42,028 nt of DNA from assembly GCA_002967695.1 (NCBI GenBank), contig PUHN01000032.1:1-42028 (forward strand). The letters run 5' to 3'. Shown here one piece after another: positions 9,927-16,503 of this stretch. Positions within the stretch are counted from its first letter, which is position 1. The number at the start of each line of letters is the position of its first letter. Source of the DNA: Rhodobacteraceae bacterium WD3A24. GTDB taxonomy: Bacteria > Pseudomonadota > Alphaproteobacteria > Rhodobacterales > Rhodobacteraceae. The notes below the pieces were generated by a model. It saw only the letters and a program-made list of their open reading frames with translations, was not told the origin of the DNA and made no database searches. The position numbers and the translations under genes are program-made.

Positions 9927-9955
9927 AATATAGGCGCGCGCGCCGTGCCGCTCAA
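9927..9955 (-). promoter_or_regulatory. Sigma-70-type promoter of ssrA
   Basis: Minus-strand TTGAGC (9955-9950) and TATATT (9932-9927) are separated by exactly 17 nt. They place the RNA start near 9920, just before the acceptor piece. Confidence 0.7.
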
Positions 9956-10125
9956 GGGGTGACGGCGCGGGCTGCGGCGCTTGGGGGCGGAGGGCCTTGC
10001 CAGTGCGCAACCGCGATGCTGCCACGCGTCGACAGTCAGGGGCGCGGCGCAGACGGCTATTGCCCGCGCGCGCGCTGGGCCCTAATGAGGGCGCAACAAC
10101 GGCTCGGGAAGGCGGATAGACTGCG

Positions 10126-10578
10126 ATGAAACTGAAACACGATACTTGGGTCGTCGTTGCCGACGGGCGGAAATTCCTCGTCCTGCGCAACAACGGCGAT
10201 ACCGAATTCACCGATCTGCGCGTCATGAACAAGACCGAGATCGAAAACCCGCCCACCCGCGAGCAGGGCACCGACCGCCCCGGCCGGATGCCCGATGACG
10301 GCCAAAGCGGGCGCAGCGCGATGCCGGAGACAGACTGGCACGAGATCGAGGAGCGCAGATTCGCCGCCGAGCTCGGGCACAAGCTGCACGACTGGGCCGC
10401 GAAAAAGCGTTACACCGATCTGGTCGTCATCGCCGACCCGCGGACGCTGGGCAATCTGCGCGACGAATACACCCAGGATGTCAAGAGCCGGCTGATTCAC
10501 GAGATCGACCGTGACTATACCGGCCACACCGTCACCGATATCGAGGCCGTGCTCAACGCGGCCACGCCCGCGGGCTGA
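10126..10578 (+). CDS. Host attachment family protein
   Basis: A 150-residue soluble protein starting MKLKHDTWVVVADGRKFLVLRNNGD. It matches my memory of the 'protein required for attachment to host cells' family, where a beta strand WVVVADGxKA/F opens the domain and DLVVIADPRTLGNLR forms the C-terminal core. The family name comes from a plant-associated bacterium, and the molecular role is not established. There is no signal peptide or membrane segment. It stands alone, with a 170-nt upstream gap shared with the divergent ssrA promoter and the convergent rhodanese gene downstream. Confidence 0.85.
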   Translation: MKLKHDTWVVVADGRKFLVLRNNGDTEFTDLRVMNKTEIENPPTREQGTDRPGRMPDDGQSGRSAMPETDWHEIEERRFAAELGHKLHDWAAKKRYTDLVVIADPRTLGNLRDEYTQDVKSRLIHEIDRDYTGHTVTDIEAVLNAATPAG

Positions 10579-10635
10579 GGCGCCTGCGGCGGCTGTTGGG
10601 CTCCGGCCCGCCCGCCGCCGCCTCCCGGGCGCGGC

Positions 10636-12201
10636 TCAGAGGGCGAATTCGGCGCGTTCCTCCGGGGCGAGCTGCTCGATCAGGCCGGTCTCCCAGGCAA
10701 GATAAGTGCGCGAGGCGTCCAGATCGCCGTCATGGCGGCCATGGGCGAACCACGTCACATCCGGGCTTTCGAGAACCGGCGGCGTGTTGGGGGTGGCCTC
10801 GAACGCCGCGCCTGCGGCCTTGAGGGCGTCGCTGCCGCCCTCGACAAGGCTCACCCGGCCATGGCCGCGCTCGAGGAATTCGCGCGCCGCCAGAACCCCG
10901 CGCGCCGAATCGTCGCCGATCACGAAGACATGCTCGCCGCGCGCGACAGGCAGCGCCTCCAGCTCGGGGCGGGTGCCCCAGACCGCGCCGGCGACATGCC
11001 CGGCCCTGTAGGCATCGGACTGTCTGACATCGATGAATCGCCCCTCGCCGCGCTTGACCGCCGCGAGGGCATCCTGTGCGCGGGTGGTCGGGACATCCTC
11101 GACCGCAAGCACGGGCAGTTGGCGCGGCGGCAGGGCGCGCAGGGCGTCGTCGATGCGGGCCACCCACACCTCGTAGCCCAGCCGGCCGAGCCAGAATGCA
11201 GCCAGCGCCGCGCGCGCACCGAGATCGTCGGCAAGCACGATCCGCGCATGGCGCACGCCGACCCAGTGGTCGGTCGCCTGAACGATCTGTCCCGACAGGG
11301 CGTGGGTGAAGGCCGCGAGCGGATCGTCGGCGGCTTCGCCGGCCGAGCGGACATCGAACAGGAAGGTGGTCCGGTCCGGCTCTTCGAGCATGACCGAGAC
11401 CTGCGCCGCGGTGGTACGCGGTATGCCCTCGTCGTCCATGAAGGCGTCCGCGCGCGTGCGGGTCTCCTCGGCGGCGGCACCGTCGAGGGCGGGCATCGGA
11501 TCGGCCGTGTTGCCGCGCAGCAGCTCGCGGCCCGACAGCGCCCAGCCCTGGGTGCCGTTCTCCAGCGCGTAGATTTCGCGCTCGGGGAAAAACCGGCCCA
11601 GCCCCAGCGCGCCGATGATTCCGCGCGTGCGCCCCGCGCATGTCAGCACGATGGGCGCCTCGTCGGCTACCGCGGCCGGCATCCGGTGGGCCAGCTCGCC
11701 ATTGGGCACACAGGCCGCGCCGGGGATCATCATCTTGGAATATTCGGCCGGGGGGCGCGTGTCGAAGAAATGCATCGCGCGGCCTTCTTCCTTCCACTTG
11801 GCCAGCGTCTCGGGGCCGATGGTGCGGGGGTGCCAGACATGCTCGGCCAGTTCGCCCAGCGTCTTGGAGGGCACATTGACGCCCTTGTAGAGGCGCAGCC
11901 CGGCCTGCGCCCATGCCGGCGTTCCGCCCTCGACCACGCTGATATCGGTGTAATCCATCGCCGTGAGGGCCCGCGCGGCCCGGCCCGCGATGCCGTCGCC
12001 GCCGTCGATCAGCATCACCGGCACGTCCCGGCGCGGCACGATATGGCGGACGCGATCCTCGAAGAGGCTCCAGGGGCAGGGAACGGCGAAAAGCGGATGG
12101 CCCTCGGAAAAGGGGCCGGCCTCGCGCACATCGAGGAAGGCATGTTCGTCGCCCTCGTGGATGCGGGCCTTTGCCTGCTCGGGTGAGAGATGCTTGGTCA
12201 T
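10636..12201 (-). CDS. Four-domain rhodanese-like protein, probable sulfurtransferase
   Basis: A 521-residue cytoplasmic protein made of four rhodanese-like repeats at about 5-105, 125-235, 262-355 and 370-468. Each has an (F/I)xDxR-type strand: FLDVRE, FFDTRP, LFDVRS and FIDVRQ. Only repeat 2 has an active-site cysteine, C188 in the loop CAGRTR (188-193). The equivalent loops of the others read DGGDGIA (66-72), ADDLGAR (324-330) and GDDSARG (429-435), so those domains should be catalytically dead and may bind partners or substrate. Start ATG 12201 overlaps the upstream hydrolase stop in ATGA. The frame is open further 5' but runs into the neighbour. The sulfur acceptor is unknown. Confidence 0.88.
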   Translation of the reverse strand: MTKHLSPEQAKARIHEGDEHAFLDVREAGPFSEGHPLFAVPCPWSLFEDRVRHIVPRRDVPVMLIDGGDGIAGRAARALTAMDYTDISVVEGGTPAWAQAGLRLYKGVNVPSKTLGELAEHVWHPRTIGPETLAKWKEEGRAMHFFDTRPPAEYSKMMIPGAACVPNGELAHRMPAAVADEAPIVLTCAGRTRGIIGALGLGRFFPEREIYALENGTQGWALSGRELLRGNTADPMPALDGAAAEETRTRADAFMDDEGIPRTTAAQVSVMLEEPDRTTFLFDVRSAGEAADDPLAAFTHALSGQIVQATDHWVGVRHARIVLADDLGARAALAAFWLGRLGYEVWVARIDDALRALPPRQLPVLAVEDVPTTRAQDALAAVKRGEGRFIDVRQSDAYRAGHVAGAVWGTRPELEALPVARGEHVFVIGDDSARGVLAAREFLERGHGRVSLVEGGSDALKAAGAAFEATPNTPPVLESPDVTWFAHGRHDGDLDASRTYLAWETGLIEQLAPEERAEFAL

Positions 12202-13127
12202 GCGGCGTATCCCTTGGGTTCGCGGCCCGCGAAGAACTCCGCGAGCGCCGGTTCGATCAGATCGGGGCGCTGCTCGGCCGGGTAGTGGCCGGTCGGCACG
12301 GCAAAGCCACGCAGATCGTCGGCCCATTCGGCCCAGGCCTCGAGCGGGCGGAAATGCCGCCCGCAATGGCTGTTGGCGCCCCATATCGCGAGCACCGGAC
12401 AGGTGATCCTGCGGCGGCCGTAATCCGCGGTGTCCATTTCCAGATCGACGCCGACGGTGGCGCGGTAATCCTCGCAGACGGCATGAATCTGTTCGGGCGT
12501 GGTGCAGCGCTTGTACTCGGCCATCGCGCGCGGGTCGAAGATGTCGAGCCCCACGCCCTTCTTGTTGAGCTTGTAATCGATGTAATAGTCGAGATCGGCG
12601 CAGAGCAGTCTTTCGGGAAACGGCGCCTTTTGTGCCATGAAGAACCAGTGATAGCTTTCCAGCCCCCAGCCGAGCGTGACATTCGTCAGGACGTGATGTG
12701 TCGGCACGATGTCGAGCAGCGCGAGGCGGTCGATGCGCTGGGGCGCGTCGAGGGCCATTCGGAACCCCACCCGCGCGCCCCGGTCGTGCCCGGCCACGCC
12801 AAAGCGGCGATGGCCCAGCGCGTCCATGACCTCCAGCACGTCCTGCCCCTGCGCGCGGAAGGAATAGGCGGCGTGGTCGTCGCCGCCGTCGGGTTTGGAG
12901 CTGTCGCCGTAGCCGCGCAGGTCGACCGCGACCACGGTGAAATGCTCCGCCAGCCCCGGCGCGACCTTGTGCCAGCTCACATGGGTGAGGGGATTGCCGT
13001 GCAGGAGCGCCAGCGGCGGCCCCGATCCGCCCACGGCGAGGTTGATCTCTGCCCCGCGGGTGCGGATGCGCTCATAGGTGAAGCCCGGCAACAGGCTGCG
13101 ATCGGGTTCGCGGGCATGGGACGGCAT
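12198..13127 (-). CDS. Alpha/beta hydrolase, fluoroacetate/haloacetate dehalogenase-like
   Basis: A 309-residue alpha/beta hydrolase that closely follows the fluoroacetate dehalogenase pattern. It has nucleophile D115 in GHDRGAR (113-119), with R116 and R119 at the positions that bind the substrate carboxylate; LLDIVPT with D139; Y159-H160-W161 and Y205 at the positions forming the halide pocket; and H281 in TGHYPAEQ. An Asp nucleophile rather than Ser argues against an ordinary esterase. The natural substrate may be another 2-halo acid, or the fold may be reused. Start ATG 13127 has AGGGGTGA about 4 nt upstream. It is first in a two-gene operon with the rhodanese protein and is divergent from the carboxylase operon. 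Confidence 0.85.
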   Translation of the reverse strand: MPSHAREPDRSLLPGFTYERIRTRGAEINLAVGGSGPPLALLHGNPLTHVSWHKVAPGLAEHFTVVAVDLRGYGDSSKPDGGDDHAAYSFRAQGQDVLEVMDALGHRRFGVAGHDRGARVGFRMALDAPQRIDRLALLDIVPTHHVLTNVTLGWGLESYHWFFMAQKAPFPERLLCADLDYYIDYKLNKKGVGLDIFDPRAMAEYKRCTTPEQIHAVCEDYRATVGVDLEMDTADYGRRRITCPVLAIWGANSHCGRHFRPLEAWAEWADDLRGFAVPTGHYPAEQRPDLIEPALAEFFAGREPKGYAA

Positions 13128-13223
13128 ATTATCACCCCTGAAACTGTCATCTGTCGGCAATTCTATAAGTCCGGCATGCGGCTTGCAACGCGGCGGCAAT
13201 GCGGGGGTTGCCGCCCGTCAGGC

Positions 13224-13243
13224 GTAGTTGTTATTGCAACTAC
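13224..13243. promoter_or_regulatory. Palindromic operator, copy 1 (GTAGTTG-N6-CAACTAC)
   Basis: A perfect 7-bp inverted repeat around TTATTG sits between the divergent dehalogenase/rhodanese and biotin-carboxylase operons, 64 nt before the BCCP start. A near-identical 20-bp site lies at 21389-21408 in the other divergent gap of this block. This is probably the binding site of a shared dimeric regulator, with the TrmB-type gene at 15595 as local candidate. Confidence 0.7.
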
Positions 13244-13306
13244 TAATGCGCCGGACTATGATGCCGCGTCAAGAGCGCGAGATGCGGGAACCAAGGAGGA
13301 GACGCC

Positions 13307-13528
13307 GTGGCCATCGTTGACGTCAAGTCGGAGATCACCGGCAATGTCTGGAAGATCGTGGCCGAGCCCGGCCAGAGCATGGAGGAGGACGAGCCGATCC
13401 TCATCCTCGAATCGATGAAGATGGAAATTCCGGTCGCCAGCCCCGAGGACGGGGTGGTCACCGAGATCCTCGTCAATGAAGGCGACGTGATCACCGAGGG
13501 CACCGTCGTTGCCCGGATCGAGGCCTGA
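13307..13528 (+). CDS. Biotin carboxyl carrier protein subunit of an acyl-CoA carboxylase
   Basis: A 73-residue stand-alone biotinyl domain. The biotin site is Lys38 in ESMKMEIP, and the two flanking half-barrels (ITGNVWKIVAEPGQSM and VTEILVNEGDVI) are intact. There is no N-terminal linker, unlike the roughly 150-residue AccB of fatty-acid synthesis, so this belongs to the short carrier type used by dedicated acyl-CoA carboxylases. It starts with GTG at 13307, with AAGGAGG 8 nt upstream. It is followed after 7 nt by the biotin carboxylase and then by a biotin transporter. The partner carboxyltransferase is encoded at 18705-20240 in another operon that shares the same palindrome. Confidence 0.93.
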   Translation: MAIVDVKSEITGNVWKIVAEPGQSMEEDEPILILESMKMEIPVASPEDGVVTEILVNEGDVITEGTVVARIEA

Positions 13529-13535
13529 GGCCGCG

Positions 13536-14915
13536 ATGAAACGTCTGCTGGTCGCCAACCGTGGCGAGATCGCCCGCCGGATATTCCGCACCGCCCGCGA
13601 GTTGGGCATCGAGACGGTCGCGGTCCATTCCCAGGCCGATGCCGGCGCCGCCCATGTCGCCGAGGCCGACCACGCCGTCGCCATCGGCCCGGCGTCTGCG
13701 CGTGAAAGCTATCTGGACGCCGGCCGCGTCCTGGAGGCCGCGCGCAGCAGCGGGGCCGACGCGGTTCATCCCGGCTATGGCTTCCTTTCGGAGAATGCCG
13801 AATTTGCCGAGGCGGTCATGGCGGCCGGGCTGAAATGGATCGGCCCGGCTCCCGACACCCTGCGCGACATGGGCGACAAGAATCGCGCCCGCGCGCTGGC
13901 CCGGGCGGCGGGCGTGCCCGTGGTGCCGGGAAGCGACCCGCTTGACCTCGCCGCGCCCGTCACGATCCGCGCGGCGGGCGCGGAGGTGGGCTATCCGCTG
14001 CTGGTCAAGGCCGCAGCCGGGGGTGGCGGCATCGGTATGCGGCGCGTGGACGACCCGGACAAGCTGGTCGAGACCGTCGCGGCGACGCAGTCGATGGCGC
14101 AGAAGGCCTTCGGCGACGGGACGGTGTTCCTGGAGCGCTTCGTCCCCAAGGCGCGCCATGTCGAGATTCAGGTCTTCGGCTTCGGCAATGGCGAGGCGGT
14201 GCATCTGTTCGAGCGCGACTGTTCGCTGCAGCGGCGTTTCCAGAAGGTGATCGAGGAAAGCCCCGCGCCGAACCTGCCCGACGCCGTGCGCGCGCGCATG
14301 GCCGAGGCCGCCGTCGCCCTGTGCCGCGAGATTCGATACAGCGGCGCCGGGACGATCGAGTTCATCGTGGACGCCCATACGCACGAGGCGTTCTTCCTGG
14401 AGATGAACACCCGCATCCAGGTGGAACACCCCGTCACCGAAATGGTGACGGGCCGCGATCTCGTGGCGATGCAGCTCGCGCTGGCAGATGGCGCGCCGAG
14501 CGTCGTCGATCAGGCCAGCATCGCGACATCGGGTCATGCCGTGGAGTGCCGGCTGTATGCCGAGAACCCGGCAAAGATGTTCATGCCCGCCCCCGGCACG
14601 CTGTCGCGTTTTGTCCTGCCCGAGCCCCATGCGGGGCTGCGCATCGACAGCGGCTACCGCGAGGGCGACGAGGTCACGCCGCATTACGATCCGATGCTCG
14701 CCAAGATTATCGGCCGCGGTGCCGACCGCGCCGCCGCGCGCGCCGCGGCCGCCGAGGCCCTGCGCGGACTGCAGGTCGAGGGGATCGCCACCAATCGCGA
14801 TTTTCTCATTGCCTGCCTGGAAGATCCGGCCTTTGCCGCCGGTGACGTCCATACCGGCTTCATCGACGAAAACCGAAAGGCGCTGCTCGCGCGCATCCCG
14901 ACGAAAGGAGCTTGA
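13536..14915 (+). CDS. Biotin carboxylase subunit of an acyl-CoA carboxylase
   Basis: ATP-dependent carboxylation of carrier-bound biotin. It has 459 residues with the three biotin-carboxylase regions in order: N-terminal Rossmann-like domain from MKRLLVANRGEIARRIF; ATP-grasp with the glycine-rich KAAAGGGGIGMR and the catalytic segment MNTRIQVEHPVTE; and the C-terminal domain ending in the GDVHTGFIDE region. It ends at the biotin carboxylase core and has no fused carrier domain, so it must use the adjacent small carrier protein. Start ATG 13536 is 7 nt after the carrier gene. The family is shared by acetyl-, propionyl-, methylcrotonyl- and geranyl-CoA carboxylases; specificity comes from the carboxyltransferase. 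Confidence 0.95.
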   Translation: MKRLLVANRGEIARRIFRTARELGIETVAVHSQADAGAAHVAEADHAVAIGPASARESYLDAGRVLEAARSSGADAVHPGYGFLSENAEFAEAVMAAGLKWIGPAPDTLRDMGDKNRARALARAAGVPVVPGSDPLDLAAPVTIRAAGAEVGYPLLVKAAAGGGGIGMRRVDDPDKLVETVAATQSMAQKAFGDGTVFLERFVPKARHVEIQVFGFGNGEAVHLFERDCSLQRRFQKVIEESPAPNLPDAVRARMAEAAVALCREIRYSGAGTIEFIVDAHTHEAFFLEMNTRIQVEHPVTEMVTGRDLVAMQLALADGAPSVVDQASIATSGHAVECRLYAENPAKMFMPAPGTLSRFVLPEPHAGLRIDSGYREGDEVTPHYDPMLAKIIGRGADRAAARAAAAEALRGLQVEGIATNRDFLIACLEDPAFAAGDVHTGFIDENRKALLARIPTKGA

Positions 14916-14917
14916 TC

Positions 14918-15496
14918 ATGACGACCGAATCCCAAGCCTTGATGCGGCCCCTCTGGATGTCGCGGGCCGGCGGCCATCCGTGGATCGCCCGGGGCGCGCT
15001 GATCCTTGTCGGCACGGCGCTTCTCGCGCTCAGCGCGCGCGTTCAGGTGCCGATGTGGCCCGTTCCGGTCACCATGCAGACCTTCGCGGTGCTGGTCATC
15101 GCGCTCGCCGGGGGCGCGCGCATCGCCGCGACGATCGTCGCGGCCTATCTGCTTGAGGGCGCGATCGGCCTGCCCGTTTTCGCGGCCGGGGGCGGGGTCG
15201 CCTATCTCACCGGGCCGACGGCCGGCTATCTCTACGGCTTTCTCGCCGCCGCGCTCGTTGCCGGCCATCTCGCCGACAGGGGCTGGGCGCGGGGCATCGT
15301 CGGGGCCGGGGCAGCGTCGGTCGTGGCGATGGCGGTGATCTATGCTCTCGGGGCGTCCTGGCTGGCGGTTTTCGTGGGCGTGGAGGCCGCGCTCGTCAAC
15401 GGTGTCGCGCCGTTCCTTCCGGGCGATGCGCTCAAGATCGCTCTCGCCGCGGTCGCGCTCCCGGCGGCGGGGCGGTTTATGGGCCGTGCCGGGTGA
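14918..15496 (+). CDS. bioY: Biotin transporter BioY
   Basis: Substrate-binding membrane component of the biotin ECF-type transporter, 192 residues with about six membrane segments. Family hallmarks are VPMWPVPVTMQTFAV in the first third and the Gly-rich GLPVFAAGGG followed by TGPTAGYLYGF. No bioM or bioN is present, which is common because BioY can work alone or with shared modules. ATG 14918 has AAAGGAG about 8 nt upstream, and TTG 14912 is a less likely start overlapping the carboxylase stop. Its position in the carboxylase operon fits a raised demand for biotin when the carrier protein is expressed. Confidence 0.93.
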   Translation: MTTESQALMRPLWMSRAGGHPWIARGALILVGTALLALSARVQVPMWPVPVTMQTFAVLVIALAGGARIAATIVAAYLLEGAIGLPVFAAGGGVAYLTGPTAGYLYGFLAAALVAGHLADRGWARGIVGAGAASVVAMAVIYALGASWLAVFVGVEAALVNGVAPFLPGDALKIALAAVALPAAGRFMGRAG

Positions 15497-15521
15497 GGGG
15501 GCGGCGTTGACCCCGGCGCCC

Positions 15522-15548
15522 GCGCCGCGACGCTTTCGCGCGCGGCGC
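15522..15548 (+). other. Intercistronic stem-loop between bioY and the TrmB-type gene
   Basis: GCGCCGCG (15522-15529) pairs perfectly with CGCGGCGC (15541-15548) around an 11-nt loop. No T-tract follows, so it is more likely an mRNA-stabilising or partially attenuating structure than a full terminator. Confidence 0.5.
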
Positions 15549-15594
15549 CGTTCTGGCAAGAGGAAGGGGGATCGCGACGGTCACGGAGGATGAC

Positions 15595-16473
15595 TTGGTC
15601 GGAAAACTCGCTGCCGGCGACAATGCCGAGCCCGACGAGATCGTCGCGGCGCTCAAGCGCCTTGGCTTTACCGAATATGAAAGCCGCATCTACATCCGCC
15701 TGATCCGTCAGGCGGGGCCGACGACGGCCTACGAGATCTCCAAGCGGGCCGGGGTGCCCCGGCCCAACACCTACAACGCGCTCGAAAGCCTCGCCCGGCG
15801 CGGGGCGGTCCTGCCGGTCAGCGAGAGCCCGGTGCGCTACGTGGCCGCCGAGCCCAAGGAATTCCTCCAGCGGCTCGCCCGGCAGACGAGCACCCTGTGC
15901 GAGGATGTCGGCGACTGGCTCACCGAACTCTCCCCCGAGGGCGGCGACGCCTATGTCTGGACGATGTCGGGCGAGACGGCCGTCCACGACAAGATCGACG
16001 CGCTCATTGCCGGCGCCCGTGAGAACCTGATGATCAAGGCGCCCGACGACATCCTGCGGCGCCACAAGACGACGCTGTCGGAGGCCGGGGCGCGCGGGCT
16101 GGAGATGCTGATCATCGTCTTCGGCCCGGATGCCGACGAGTTCACTTTTGGCCCCGCCTGCCGGACCTTCATCCACGAGGGCAACGGCGTGCGCATGGGC
16201 AGCACCGACAACCTGTTCACCATCGCGGCCGATCACCGCGAGATGGTCACCGCCCGGCTCGCCGGCGATGTGATCGCGGTGCACACCCGCAACGGACCCA
16301 TCGTGAACATGGCCGAGTCGCTGATCCGGCATGATTACTACATGGCCGAGATCTTCGCGAAATTCGGCGCGCAGATCGCCGAGGCCTTCGGGCCCCATCT
16401 GCGCGATCTGCGGCTGGCCTGCTTTACCGAGGAACAGGTGGCCTCCTTCAAGGCGAAAACCGGGCTGGGCTGA
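15595..16473 (+). CDS. TrmB-type helix-turn-helix transcriptional regulator
   Basis: A 292-residue regulator. The N-terminal winged helix (about 15-85) contains LGFTEYESRIYIRLI and the recognition segment AYEISKRAGVPRPNTYNALESLARRG, the standard TrmB pattern. The C-terminal ~180 residues (from about 110) form a ligand- or effector-binding region. This family usually senses sugars in archaea; bacterial members are poorly understood. The start is TTG 15595 with GGAGG 5 nt upstream; an ATG at 15590 is in the wrong frame. As last gene of the carboxylase operon it is the best local candidate for binding the GTAGTTG palindromes, but no direct evidence shows this. Confidence 0.85.
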   Translation: MVGKLAAGDNAEPDEIVAALKRLGFTEYESRIYIRLIRQAGPTTAYEISKRAGVPRPNTYNALESLARRGAVLPVSESPVRYVAAEPKEFLQRLARQTSTLCEDVGDWLTELSPEGGDAYVWTMSGETAVHDKIDALIAGARENLMIKAPDDILRRHKTTLSEAGARGLEMLIIVFGPDADEFTFGPACRTFIHEGNGVRMGSTDNLFTIAADHREMVTARLAGDVIAVHTRNGPIVNMAESLIRHDYYMAEIFAKFGAQIAEAFGPHLRDLRLACFTEEQVASFKAKTGLG

Positions 16474-16503
16474 GCCGCAGCCCGAACTCCGCCGCGTGCG
16501 GGC

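Noticed and set aside
9493-9933. An open plus-strand frame of 146 codons between sspB and the host-attachment gene
   Set aside because: It runs opposite the tmRNA, which explains the sequence by structure, tag and promoter.
10579-10635. GGCGGC...GCCGCC hairpin between convergent genes as a bidirectional terminator
   Set aside because: The arms are imperfect with a long loop and no T-tract on either strand.
13151-13161. CTGTCGGCAAT upstream of the dehalogenase gene, 9 of 11 matches to the CTGTTGACAAT core of the GntR-type site
   Set aside because: Both mismatches fall in the core spacing of the palindrome and there is no promoter spacing match. A third operator copy is not convincing.
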